From: Thermosynechococcus sp. CL-1
GTDB taxonomy: Bacteria > Cyanobacteriota > Cyanobacteriia > Thermosynechococcales > Thermosynechococcaceae
Assembly: GCF_008386235.1 (NCBI RefSeq)
Contig: NZ_CP040671.1
Location: forward strand, 682,001-746,000
Length of the DNA stretch: 64,000 bases
Reading direction: 5' to 3'
In this document: in pieces, positions 1 to 8,294 of the stretch
Position numbering within the stretch: position 1 is the stretch's first letter
How the letters are laid out: each line of letters begins with the position of its first letter
Notes under the pieces: model-generated
Seen by the model: the letters and a program-made list of their open reading frames with translations, nothing else
Told to the model about the DNA's origin: nothing
Database searches by the model: none
Position numbers and translations under genes: made by a program

Positions 1-248
1 CGACCTTCCACCTTCTTCCAATAACCATCAATAATTCCCTCATCCTCGAGGAATTTGAGGGCGCTGTAAAGAACCGTATCAGAAAGGCGGTAAAGAGGAT
101 ATTCGTTTTCAATGGCTTGAATCAGCGCCGTGCCATAGGAGTCCCCCTTTTCCACAAGGGTATAGAGCACATAGCACACCGCAACTTCCTTGCTCAGGTA
201 AACAGGCGGTGGCTGGCGGAAAAAGGTGTAGATATCTTCCAGTTTCAT
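1..248 (-). CDS. PadR-family transcriptional regulator, N-terminal part (runs off the window)
   Basis: The minus strand reads an open frame from an ATG at 248 to the window edge, giving 82 residues that begin MKLEDIYTFFRQPP. The stretch EKGDSYGTALIQAIE followed by LSDTVLYSALKFLEDEG matches the winged-helix core of PadR regulators, where a short helix-turn-helix precedes a wing. The cyanobacterial clock modifier Pex is also a PadR-domain protein, so a Pex-like role is possible but cannot be decided from the N-terminus. The C-terminal dimerisation part lies outside the window. Confidence 0.75.
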   Translation of the reverse strand, partial: MKLEDIYTFFRQPPPVYLSKEVAVCYVLYTLVEKGDSYGTALIQAIENEYPLYRLSDTVLYSALKFLEDEGIIDGYWKKVEG

Positions 249-639
249 AACCTTATCCTCAGCAATGGGCTACTGCTGATCCATTGACTCCCCAAAATTC
301 CTCAGATCATGGAAGCGTCTGAATTCAACTCTGTTGCTCCAAATGATAGAAAACACAAATACTCCCCCCTTAATGTCAGCACTTGCCTCTAGCCTCATAT
401 AGCGCATGAAAGTCACTAAGTATTTATCACTACCAAGACTACAATATTGTTTTACAACCCTTTCCTGAAATATAGGAGAAACAGTCTTCTCCCGTATCGG
501 CTTTCACGATTTTAAGCGTGGGCCATCCTTGTGCAAAGGGCTATACTTCTGATTTTAGGAAGTCTGAGAGAAAAGTGTTCCTTGCATCATAATTCCGCAG
601 TTGGCAAAAATCAAGTCATTGGCTTGTTGCAAATTGATT
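249..639. other. AT-rich intergenic region, no gene seen
   Basis: About 390 bases separate the divergent PadR gene from the end of the 2H phosphoesterase gene. It is visibly richer in A and T than its surroundings and must hold the promoter of the PadR gene. A 63-codon frame on the plus strand (531-722) has no recognisable domain and runs into the neighbouring gene, so I do not call it. I find no clear tRNA, terminator or long repeat. Confidence 0.5.
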
Positions 640-1200
640 TCAAGGGGCATCAGGGGCAAGATTTCTTAACAAAAATTCACGATAAATCTGCCAGCGGCGG
701 CCATTGTGCACCAGCAGTGTGAGGTGGGATACCCAACAGCGAGCCGCAAAGGATTGTGCTTGAAAGTCTGCCCAAGCGTGGCGAAAGTTGTCCTTGGTTA
801 AATCACGAAAGGCGATCGTCATGTGGGGGGTAAAAGGGTGCCGCTGGGTGGAGGGAAGGTTCAAGGGTTGAGCTACGCTCTTAACTAAGTTGGCTTGGAG
901 CATTTTCAGATCTGGGGTGGCGGCAACATGAATGTAAATGACCCGCGGCGGAAAGGCAGCAAAGCCATTGAGAATCAATTCCACTGGAGCAGCTTGGCGG
1001 GAAAAGGTTTCTAGGGCTTGCTCTAGATCTGCTACTGCTACATGTGGCCACCAAAAGGGGGGATAGAGGGTGACGTGGGGTGGGGAGCGTAGTGCTGCTT
1101 GGGTTTGGTAGCGATCGCAACAATACTGCTTGAGGCGGGTGACTTCAGCCTGAATGTCAGCATTGGGCAACAAAGCAATAAAGTAATGCCGCCGGTTCAT
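640..1200 (-). CDS. 2H phosphoesterase / 2'-5' RNA ligase-like protein
   Basis: This 186-residue protein has the two HxTx signatures of the 2H phosphoesterase superfamily (LigT, CPDase): HVTLYP at residues 42-47 and HMTIAF at 126-131. The two histidines and threonines form the active site in this family, which acts on 2',3'-cyclic or 2'-5' phosphodiester bonds of RNA or nucleotides. The true substrate cannot be told. The frame is open further upstream, but the ATG at 1200 is chosen because it opens with the typical MNRRHYFIALLP strand and overlaps the stop of the upstream methyltransferase gene by one base, suggesting translational coupling. Confidence 0.8.
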   Translation of the reverse strand: MNRRHYFIALLPNADIQAEVTRLKQYCCDRYQTQAALRSPPHVTLYPPFWWPHVAVADLEQALETFSRQAAPVELILNGFAAFPPRVIYIHVAATPDLKMLQANLVKSVAQPLNLPSTQRHPFTPHMTIAFRDLTKDNFRHAWADFQAQSFAARCWVSHLTLLVHNGRRWQIYREFLLRNLAPDAP

Positions 1201-1856
1201 TAGCGCTGTGCCACAACGGTCCAATGGCGATCGGAGGTGAGGGTGGCTTGCCACTGCTGCGGCGGCTGCGGCAAGGTTTTGAACAGATCCCTCATTTCCG
1301 TTAAGGTCAGTGCCGCATGGAGCGAATCGGCAAACAGTTGCCGTTGTTGGGGCGTGTCTTGACCCGCATATTGGTCAACCAAGGCTTGCAGTTCTGCCCG
1401 CGTTTGCGGACGACAGAGATCGCGGATAAACAGGGTGCCTTGGGGACGGAGCACCCGCAGCATTTCCCCTAGGGCAGGCTGGGGATCGGCTAAGTGATGG
1501 ACAAGGCTATTGCTGATAACGACATCAAAACTCGCTGCGGCAAAGGGCAAGGCTTTGGCATCCCCTTGCATAAAGTTTAATTGGGGACTGTGGTGCCGGG
1601 CGATCGCCAGCATGGCTGGACTGAGGTCAATCCCTGTTAGTTGCCAATGGGGATAGCGTTGATGCAGCATTTGCAGAATCCGCCCGTTCCCTGTACCCAC
1701 ATCTAAAACTTTTAGAGGTTGCTCAACACTGGCTAAGACTGCGGCTAAATCTTCACAGAAGACGGCATTAACGGCAGTAAAATCCATGGCGTCATAGGCG
1801 GCAGCCGTTTCTGGCGTTTCCATGACCTCAGGTTCAAGAATGCGTTGCAGCGGCAT
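1200..1856 (-). CDS. Class I SAM-dependent methyltransferase
   Basis: This 218-residue protein carries SAM-binding motif I (VLDVGTGNGR, residues 50-59), an acidic residue ending strand 2 (LTGIDLSPAML) and a post-motif with SNSLVHHLADP, as in the Methyltransf_11/25 group of small-molecule methyltransferases. The substrate is unknown. It sits between the DUF3177 membrane protein (3-base gap) and the 2H phosphoesterase (1-base overlap), so the three genes are probably one operon. Confidence 0.8.
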   Translation of the reverse strand: MPLQRILEPEVMETPETAAAYDAMDFTAVNAVFCEDLAAVLASVEQPLKVLDVGTGNGRILQMLHQRYPHWQLTGIDLSPAMLAIARHHSPQLNFMQGDAKALPFAAASFDVVISNSLVHHLADPQPALGEMLRVLRPQGTLFIRDLCRPQTRAELQALVDQYAGQDTPQQRQLFADSLHAALTLTEMRDLFKTLPQPPQQWQATLTSDRHWTVVAQR

Positions 1857-1859
1857 AGG

Positions 1860-2450
1860 CTATAGACCCGTCGCCGATCGCCCCTGCTTGGGTAAGCGCA
1901 CAAACACAAAGTAGCTCAGGTAGAGCAGATAAATCACCAGTGCAACCGCCGCAAAGAAGCCAAGGGTGCCAGCGCGGGCTTGGGCATGGAAAATATCTTT
2001 GAACATCAGGGGCGGCTCGAGCCAGACTTGGCAACTGGGGGTCTGAACGGCACCAGCGACAAACGCACAGGGCAAATAAAAGGCCTGACCAATGGCGGCA
2101 AGGGTACAGTAGAGCGTGATTGCCCAACGCCAGCTACTAAAGACCTGACCAATCAAATCTTGGCGATCGCTAATTTCTTCATTGAGATCGACCCAGAACC
2201 AGAGGCTAATGGGAATCAGTACCAAGGCCATAAATCCCGTGACGTAGGCCACTGGCCACTGGGGCATCATCAGATATACCGTAATTGCCAATAGACTGGA
2301 CACCCGCCAATAGATAATCAGCAGTTGAGTAATGGCTGGCACATTCTGAATCGTTGACCACAAGAGCAGGATCAAGGGAATAACGACTGTAAACAGTACC
2401 GCCAAGCGGTAGTCCATCCACACGAGCGAGCGCAGAAGTTCCAAGGACAT
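1860..2450 (-). CDS. DUF3177-type cyanobacterial membrane protein
   Basis: The product has 196 residues if started at the ATG at 2450 (MSLELLRSLVWMDYRLAVLF). It shows about five hydrophobic segments, and the conserved-looking stretch WFWVDLNEEISDRQDLIG lies between two of them. The layout matches the cyanobacterial DUF3177 family as I recall it, which has no known function. An 18-codon upstream extension to 2504 exists but lacks hydrophobic or conserved sequence. It probably heads the operon with the methyltransferase and 2H phosphoesterase genes. Confidence 0.65.
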   Translation of the reverse strand: MSLELLRSLVWMDYRLAVLFTVVIPLILLLWSTIQNVPAITQLLIIYWRVSSLLAITVYLMMPQWPVAYVTGFMALVLIPISLWFWVDLNEEISDRQDLIGQVFSSWRWAITLYCTLAAIGQAFYLPCAFVAGAVQTPSCQVWLEPPLMFKDIFHAQARAGTLGFFAAVALVIYLLYLSYFVFVRLPKQGRSATGL

Positions 2451-2513
2451 GGCAGGCCACAGACCCAAGTGCAACGGTTCTATTATTAGGGATCGCCTTC
2501 CCAAGGCACAAGG

Positions 2514-3872
2514 CTAGAGCGATCGCACGCGTTCATACCAACGCATCAGAATGGCTGCTAACTTTTGCGAATCATGGCGCACGGTTGGCGTGGATTCGTC
2601 CATCACATCAGCAAGGATCAGCCGACAGTTTTGGCGGGTCAGGGCTTCCCGATCAATAGCCACAGCGGTACTTCCCTGCTGCGCATAGCGTTCAAGGTGA
2701 GCAGCACTGGGGGGATATTTTTGCACCAGCACTGCATCAAACAGGCGATCGCCCGTGACCGCATCAAGAGCACGCACATGATCACTCACAGCATAGCCAT
2801 CGGTTTCCCCCGGCTGCGTCATAATGTTGCAGACGTAAACACAGGGGCACTGCCGCTCCGCTAGGGCTTGGGCAATCTCAGGCACCAAAAGATTGGGAAT
2901 GATACTCGTATAGAGACTGCCGGGGCCAAGGATAATGTAGTCGGCTTCATGGAGAGCTTGAATGGCGCGGGGTAGGGCTTTGGGGGCAGGGGGAGAGCAA
3001 CCAATTTCGACAATTTTGCCGCGGGCGGCTGTAATGTTGGACTCCCCATGAATGAGGCGACCATCGGCAAGGCGTGCCCAAAGGGTCATATCTGTTAGGG
3101 TGGCTGGCAACACTTGACCACGAATGGCCAAGACCGCTGAACTGGTGGCGATCGCTCGCTCCAGATCCCCCGTGATATTTGTCATCGCCGTCAGAAACAA
3201 ATTGCCAAAACTGTGCCCCGCCAAGCCATCGCCCGCCTCAAAGCGGTACTGAAAGAGTTCGGTGACGATTTTCTCCTCATCCGCTAGCGCCGCCAAGCAG
3301 TTGCGAATATCCCCCGGTGGCAGCACCCCAATTTCTCGCCGCAGTCGTCCGGATGAGCCGCCATCATCGGCCATCGTCACAATGGCAGTGATATTGGAAC
3401 TATAGAGCTTGAGTCCCCGCAAGAGGGTTGACAGCCCCGTACCGCCCCCAATGGCCACAATTTTCGGGCCTCGCCCCAAGCGCCGATGGGTGAGGAGTCG
3501 CTCCACAAGCGCCTTATCGTCCTCTGGCAGTAGGACTTCCGTAATGGAACCAAGGGTACGGGCATAGCCCCAAGCAATCAGTGCCAACCCCCCAAGCAGC
3601 AGTAAAGGGCCACTGATGTAGCTGGGCACAAAACGGGCAATACTTTGAACAAACTGCTCTAGAAATTGCAGGAAGTAAAAAATGGGGGTGAGGTTGATGC
3701 TAATGGCAAAGCCCAGACTAGCCAGCAAAACGCCAACTGCACTAATTAGGAGCCATCGTTTCACCAGTAGCCCAGGGAGCAACCATTGGGACCACAAACG
3801 GATTTTACGACGGGCTGGACGCAGTCTTGCTGAGAGTTGTTGAGCCTTATTCGCTCTCCTCATCCGCACCAA
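2514..3872 (-). CDS. YvcK/CofD-like gluconeogenesis factor with N-terminal membrane anchor
   Basis: This 452-residue protein has two hydrophobic segments near residues 40-60 and 90-106, then a CofD-like domain beginning with the nucleotide-binding loop [10 protein letters not shown] (139-148) and [11 protein letters not shown]. YvcK proteins bind UDP-sugars and affect carbon partitioning and cell shape in Bacillus. The membrane-anchored form is common in cyanobacteria. The later [15 protein letters not shown] stretch is typical of the family. The start lies inside the end of the upstream Nif11 gene, giving an overlap of 17 to 26 bases depending on whether Met1 or Met4 is used. Confidence 0.88.
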   Translation of the reverse strand: MVRMRRANKAQQLSARLRPARRKIRLWSQWLLPGLLVKRWLLISAVGVLLASLGFAISINLTPIFYFLQFLEQFVQSIARFVPSYISGPLLLLGGLALIAWGYARTLGSITEVLLPEDDKALVERLLTHRRLGRGPKIVAIGGGTGLSTLLRGLKLYSSNITAIVTMADDGGSSGRLRREIGVLPPGDIRNCLAALADEEKIVTELFQYRFEAGDGLAGHSFGNLFLTAMTNITGDLERAIATSSAVLAIRGQVLPATLTDMTLWARLADGRLIHGESNITAARGKIVEIGCSPPAPKALPRAIQALHEADYIILGPGSLYTSIIPNLLVPEIAQALAERQCPCVYVCNIMTQPGETDGYAVSDHVRALDAVTGDRLFDAVLVQKYPPSAAHLERYAQQGSTAVAIDREALTRQNCRLILADVMDESTPTVRHDSQKLAAILMRWYERVRSL

Positions 3873-4257
3873 TACCCAAATAGGTTTTACCGAGGTAGCG
3901 GGCGAGGCGCTGGAGTGGATTGGTCACTTGGGTTTGGTGTTCAGCGTGGTCACTATTCACAGGAACGCCTAAAATGCCTGAAAATTCGTCATCACTGATT
4001 TCCCCCGCCTGATGTTGGGCAAAGGAATCCACCACCTGCACCAGTTCATCGGTGGAAAACTCAAAACCATGCTGACTGGCAAAATCCACCACTTTCGGTG
4101 CCATTTTTCCCCGCAGCGCGGCCAGTTCCTCGGCATCGAGTTCGGCAGCCCCGCTGATATTGCCATCCCCTACCCCCAGAAGGTTTTCCAATTCATCCCG
4201 CAGTTTGGCATCCTCAGCGGTCTTTTGCATGAACGCTAATACCTGTGCCGTGGCCAT
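3847..4257 (-). CDS. Nif11-domain protein
   Basis: Taking the ATG at 4257, which follows a strong GGAAGGAAG ribosome site, the product has 136 residues. The N-terminus ([20 protein letters not shown]) and the helix around [16 protein letters not shown] match the Nif11 domain found in nitrogen-fixation-associated proteins and in leader peptides of some cyanobacterial RiPPs. This protein has no double-glycine cleavage site and no cysteine-rich core, so a peptide-precursor role is unlikely. The acidic C-terminus ends GADEESE. It overlaps the start of the yvcK-like gene, pointing to co-translation. Confidence 0.75.
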   Translation of the reverse strand: MATAQVLAFMQKTAEDAKLRDELENLLGVGDGNISGAAELDAEELAALRGKMAPKVVDFASQHGFEFSTDELVQVVDSFAQHQAGEISDDEFSGILGVPVNSDHAEHQTQVTNPLQRLARYLGKTYLGIGADEESE

Positions 4258-4330
4258 AGGCTTCCTTCCTTCGGTCAGTAAACGTCTGCACGAACCGATT
4301 GGATTATAACATTCTCTAATGAGAGTATTT

Positions 4331-5272
4331 TTAGGCAACAGTTCTTAAGAAGGGTACCTCGACCACTTGGGCAGTCACGCCCTCTGGGGTGTGCAACGTC
4401 AACCCAGCACCGCCCACTTTTGTGCGCACATAGCCGAGGCCAAAGGCACCCTTCTCTAGGGGAGTACAACTGGTGAGCAGACCCACTTTTTCACCGGCTA
4501 GGAGTAAGGGGGTGGGGGGTGTCACTACGGCACTTAAGTCCAGTCCCCAGAGATGTTGTTTGACCCCTTGGTAGGTGTTGAGGCGAGCGATCGTTTCTTG
4601 GCCAATGTAGCAGCCCTTATTGAAAGAAATCGTATGCCCCAGTCGGGCTTCGAGGGGGTTATAGTCTTCGGTGAGTTCAGCCTCGGCAGCCGGACGGCCT
4701 TGGCGGATGCGTAGGTGCTCCCAGTCGGCATCACTCAGTTGGGGATAGGGATGAAGTAAATCGCTGAGGGGGCGATCGCTCCAAAGGGTGAAACCCGGAA
4801 TTGCTAGGCCACTGGTGGCAGCAAGGGTTAAGGGAACACCTTCGTGGGTGACAGTGACATGATCATAGGGATGCGCTAATCCTTCAAGACCAAATTGAGC
4901 GCTGATCTTCTCAGCAACACTCCCAAAAACTCGATAGCAGTAGCTCTCAGCAGTGCGATCGCTCACCTGCACATCGTCGCCAAAGAAGATGTACTTATCG
5001 AGCCATTTCAAGAGAAACTCGCGGCGCTGCGGTGACACCAGTAGATCCACCCACTCCCTATGAACAAGTAGGGTGACAAGATCAAGGGTGCGCGCCGTCG
5101 AGGTCAGAAAAACCGTATCTGCCCCTTGGCCGGGTTGCAAGACAAGACAGTTATTGGAGCTTTGATTGTGCAAAAACTTCAGGCGATCGCCCCCCGTAAG
5201 GCGTAGACGTCCCCAATGACTGCAATCATAGACTGCCCCACTGGCAGAGACTATTTCCAGTAGATCCGTCAT
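4331..5272 (-). CDS. YgfZ/GcvT-domain folate-binding protein
   Basis: This 313-residue protein contains the YgfZ signature NKGCYIGQET (218-227) with its conserved cysteine at 221. YgfZ proteins resemble the glycine-cleavage T-protein, bind tetrahydrofolate and help maintain or repair iron-sulfur enzymes. The length fits the family. Its start overlaps the end of the upstream methyltransferase gene by four bases (ATGA type), so the two are probably translated together. Confidence 0.88.
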   Translation of the reverse strand: MTDLLEIVSASGAVYDCSHWGRLRLTGGDRLKFLHNQSSNNCLVLQPGQGADTVFLTSTARTLDLVTLLVHREWVDLLVSPQRREFLLKWLDKYIFFGDDVQVSDRTAESYCYRVFGSVAEKISAQFGLEGLAHPYDHVTVTHEGVPLTLAATSGLAIPGFTLWSDRPLSDLLHPYPQLSDADWEHLRIRQGRPAAEAELTEDYNPLEARLGHTISFNKGCYIGQETIARLNTYQGVKQHLWGLDLSAVVTPPTPLLLAGEKVGLLTSCTPLEKGAFGLGYVRTKVGGAGLTLHTPEGVTAQVVEVPFLRTVA

Positions 5273-6459
5273 TCTTTTACTCCTAAGAGAAGTAAGTCCC
5301 GCTCAAGGAGCGATCGCACCCCTGCAAGATTGAAGCCCGGTTGCTCAGCTAATACCTCAGCCACGTTTTTTTGACCCGTCGCAGCCGTCAGGAATTGCTG
5401 CTCAGCCTGATTGAGCTGAATCACATCATAGTGACAGTTAAAGACACAGGCTCCTGGCCAGCCATCTAAGCAGGGGTGTCGCCACGGAATGGCCACCAGC
5501 AGAGCCGCATCCTCAGACCAATCGTGACGGGGCAGCGGCGGCTTGGCCAAAAAGAACTCAAAGTGGGTCATTGCCTCAGGGTCAAGGCATTCAATGAGTT
5601 GATATTGCTGGATCGGATCTAAGTGCTGTGCCCGGTGCAAAAGTTCTGGCTGCGTGCCCAACAGCCGCTCCAACCGCCAAACTTGGGGATTGGAAAAGCC
5701 AACGAATTCTAGGCCAGAGGCAGCAATAAGATCAAAGAGGCTGGCGATCGTGTAGTCAATTTCTTGGGGATGCACATACATATCAGCAAAGCATTCATCC
5801 CGCTGATTTTCGAGGCTCCAGCGCTCCTGCTCGCGCTTTTTCAGGCGGTTGTTCTGCGGCAATGCGGCAAAGAGTTGTCGTCCAATGGCCACCCCCTCGC
5901 GATAGTTGTGGCGATCGCTCCCTAGAAGGAGGGCAATGGCCTGCTGCATCAGTTTAATTTCCCAGCGACCGTAGGCTCCATAAACAAAGATGTGCAAAAT
6001 GCCGCCGGGGGCAAGAACATCGGCGAGAGCTTGAATACCCCGCTGCGGATCCGGCAGATGGTGCAGCACGCCCACACAGTTAATCATCTGGAACCTTTGC
6101 CCCAGTTGTGCCACATCCTCTAGGCTTAGGTGGTGAAATTCGACATTGGTGGCGCCCGATCGCCGGCAGCGTTCGCGGGCAATCTCCAAAGCACCCTCAC
6201 TGAGATCCAACGCGGTAATCTTTGCCTGCGGATTCAAATGGGCGAGATATTCCGTTCCTACACCAGTGCCACAACCGGCATCGAGAATGGCAACCTCTAA
6301 CTGGGAGGGATAGCGTCCTGTGCAAAAGCTATAGGCCGCCGGCCAAGACCAGCGCCAGTTGTACCCCGGTGGTGGCTCATCAAGGAGCGGTTCCGGCGGA
6401 AAAGGATAGGTATTGTACAGTTGCCGCACAGCAGCAGTAATCTCAGCCGCCGAGGTCAT
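5269..6459 (-). CDS. SAM-dependent methyltransferase with C-terminal extension
   Basis: The product has 396 residues. SAM motif I is LDAGCGTGVG at 59-68, followed by ITALDLSEGALEIA and the NCVGVLHHLPDP segment that marks class I small-molecule methyltransferases. The N-terminus (YNTYPFPPEPL) precedes the fold, and about 170 residues after it are not a domain I recognise. The start overlaps the end of thiE by four bases and the end overlaps the ygfZ-like gene by four bases, so thiE, this gene and the ygfZ-like gene form a tight operon. Confidence 0.82.
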   Translation of the reverse strand: MTSAAEITAAVRQLYNTYPFPPEPLLDEPPPGYNWRWSWPAAYSFCTGRYPSQLEVAILDAGCGTGVGTEYLAHLNPQAKITALDLSEGALEIARERCRRSGATNVEFHHLSLEDVAQLGQRFQMINCVGVLHHLPDPQRGIQALADVLAPGGILHIFVYGAYGRWEIKLMQQAIALLLGSDRHNYREGVAIGRQLFAALPQNNRLKKREQERWSLENQRDECFADMYVHPQEIDYTIASLFDLIAASGLEFVGFSNPQVWRLERLLGTQPELLHRAQHLDPIQQYQLIECLDPEAMTHFEFFLAKPPLPRHDWSEDAALLVAIPWRHPCLDGWPGACVFNCHYDVIQLNQAEQQFLTAATGQKNVAEVLAEQPGFNLAGVRSLLERDLLLLGVKE

Positions 6460-7511
6460 GATGGTTCCCTTTGAGATAAGCGTCGTAATAATTCTCGGGT
6501 GGTTGCCTCTGGGTCAGCCGCATCCATAATGGCGCGGACAACGGCCACCTGAGTCGCCCCGGCCTTGACCACCTCATCAATGTTACTGAGATCAATGCCG
6601 CCAATGGCAAACTGCGGCATCGGGGCGTGTTTGCGGGCGTATTGGAGATAGTCAAAGCCCACAGCCGCTTTACCGGGCTTGGTAGGAGTCGCAAAAATCG
6701 GCCCAACACCCACATAATCGGCACCTTCAGCAATGGCGCGCTCCAGTTCTTGGGGATTGGTGGTCGAGCGTCCCACGAGGCGATCGCGCCCTAAAATTTG
6801 CCGAGCCAGTTCCATGGGAATATCCGTCTGTCCGAGGTGGACACCATCGGCATTGGCACCAACGGCAATATCCACGCGATCGTTGACCAAAAACAGGGCG
6901 CCGTAGCGTTGGCACAGCGCTTGTAACTGGCGAGCCGTGGTTAGACGGGTGTGATCATCACTGGTTTTGTCGCGGTATTGCACAAGGGGCAGTCCCCCCT
7001 TCAAAGCAGCTTCGACGGTTGCCAGCAGGCGATCGCTGGGGGCAGTCACCAGATAGAGCTTTGCCCCTTGCAGGCGTTGCGCTCGAGCTTGGCGCGGGTT
7101 GAGGATCAGGGCTTGCTCGAGAATGTAAACGCGATAGCGGAGGGCTTTGGCGGTGTCACTCAGCTCAGTGTCCGTCAATTTCGCGTATTCTTCAATCACC
7201 CGCAGGGCTTCTTGGACACGGGCAAAGTTAGCGGTGAGCACCTCGCTGAGGGTCTGGCGATCGCGCTCTTGGGGATGACTCAAAGCAGTCCCCGGATCCT
7301 GATCCGTTTGTCGTGCCGCCCGCAACTCTGGGGTATGGTAGCGGCCAAGGGTTTGGCGCAAATCTTTACATTCTGCACTCAGGGCAGCATCTTCGCGGCC
7401 AAAGCGGCACCATTCCTCAATCACCCGCAGACCTTCGCGGGCACGGTCAAGGTTGGCATCGAGAATCCGCCGGATGCGTTGCCCCTCAAATCCGGGAGCT
7501 AAATTTTGCAT
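6456..7511 (-). CDS. thiE: Thiamine-phosphate synthase, cyanobacterial long form
   Basis: ThiE joins HMP-diphosphate and thiazole phosphate to make thiamine phosphate. The ThiE barrel starts near residue 148 and shows QYRDKTSDDH, LVNDRVDIAVGANADGVHLG and GVGPIFATPTKPG. The first 145 residues are an added domain common in cyanobacterial ThiE; I recall it as ThiD2, a proposed alternative HMP-phosphate kinase, but hold that loosely. It contains an internal repeat, LDANLDRAREGLRVIEE and LTANFARVQEALRVIEE. I chose the ATG at 7511; one at 7529 is also possible. The protein is 351 residues. Confidence 0.9.
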   Translation of the reverse strand: MQNLAPGFEGQRIRRILDANLDRAREGLRVIEEWCRFGREDAALSAECKDLRQTLGRYHTPELRAARQTDQDPGTALSHPQERDRQTLSEVLTANFARVQEALRVIEEYAKLTDTELSDTAKALRYRVYILEQALILNPRQARAQRLQGAKLYLVTAPSDRLLATVEAALKGGLPLVQYRDKTSDDHTRLTTARQLQALCQRYGALFLVNDRVDIAVGANADGVHLGQTDIPMELARQILGRDRLVGRSTTNPQELERAIAEGADYVGVGPIFATPTKPGKAAVGFDYLQYARKHAPMPQFAIGGIDLSNIDEVVKAGATQVAVVRAIMDAADPEATTRELLRRLSQREPS

Positions 7512-7583
7512 AGCACGTCCGATCCCCACAGAAAAGAATCAACACAGTTCTGTTCACCGTTCATCGGCATTGTTGATAGCGCA

Positions 7584-8153
7584 ATGAAGTTTTTGATGAG
7601 CCGTTTCAGCATTCACTCCCAGCCGTGGTTGAGTCACCTATGTTTGATCCTAATGGGTTGGGGGACGCCCGTATTGGCGGCAGAACCGATTCCCATCCCC
7701 GTGCCACCGCCAGAGGTGAATACCGTCATCCCGATTCCCGTGCCTGCCCCAGAGGTGAGTACCGCGCCAATTCCCACCCCACCGCCGCAGCAGCTTGACA
7801 ACTCCCTCGAACGATTGCCGGTGCCTAGTGGCCCGATTCCGATGGGATTTGTGGGTCGCGATCGCGCGATGAATCAATTGCCGCCCCCACCAGACATTTC
7901 TGATGCAAACTTGGCAACACTAGCTCCCGTAGCCCCCAGAACGCGGTTTCGAGTCATTGTTTTGGATTTGCGGGAGGATGATCTGGCCAATCAAGAACGC
8001 CTGCGATCGCTCGTTCCCGAAGTGATACCCATTACCTTGGGTCAGCGCCGCGCCCTACAAGTGGGAAGTTTCCAAAACGAGGCCAATGCCACCGAAATGC
8101 GCGCCTTTATGGAGGTCAATGGCTTCCGCGCTGAGATTCAACGTCTGCCCTAA
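7584..8153 (+). CDS. Secreted proline-rich protein with SPOR-like C-terminus
   Basis: From the ATG at 7584 the 189-residue product begins with a signal peptide (MKFLMSRFSIHSQPW, then LCLILMGWGTPVLA) with likely cleavage after VLA. The mature start is proline-rich, with IPIPVP-type units repeated twice. The last 40 residues (ALQVGSFQNEANATEMRAF) look like a SPOR repeat, a fold that binds glycan strands of peptidoglycan at division sites. A periplasmic or cell-wall location is inferred. An in-frame upstream ATG at 7506 would bury the signal peptide and is less likely. It is transcribed away from thiE. Confidence 0.65.
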   Translation: MKFLMSRFSIHSQPWLSHLCLILMGWGTPVLAAEPIPIPVPPPEVNTVIPIPVPAPEVSTAPIPTPPPQQLDNSLERLPVPSGPIPMGFVGRDRAMNQLPPPPDISDANLATLAPVAPRTRFRVIVLDLREDDLANQERLRSLVPEVIPITLGQRRALQVGSFQNEANATEMRAFMEVNGFRAEIQRLP

Positions 8154-8294
8154 ACGACCTCAATTGGATCAAGAACGCTGCAAAGAGGCCTAAAGAGTGC
8201 CCGCTTTTTGAGGCAGTGAAGTGAACCCCCTGCCAATGCAGTCAATTTTTCATAGACTTTAGAGGATTAGGAGCAAATCGCCACAGGAGTTGAG

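Noticed and set aside
531-722. 63-codon plus-strand frame
   Set aside because: It runs into the end of the opposite-strand 2H phosphoesterase gene and has no features of a protein.
3847-4257. Nif11 protein as precursor of a modified peptide
   Set aside because: There is no double-glycine site, no cysteine core and no modifying enzyme nearby.
7512-7583. TPP riboswitch before thiE
   Set aside because: The gap is short and lacks the conserved CTGAGA and ACCTGA segments.
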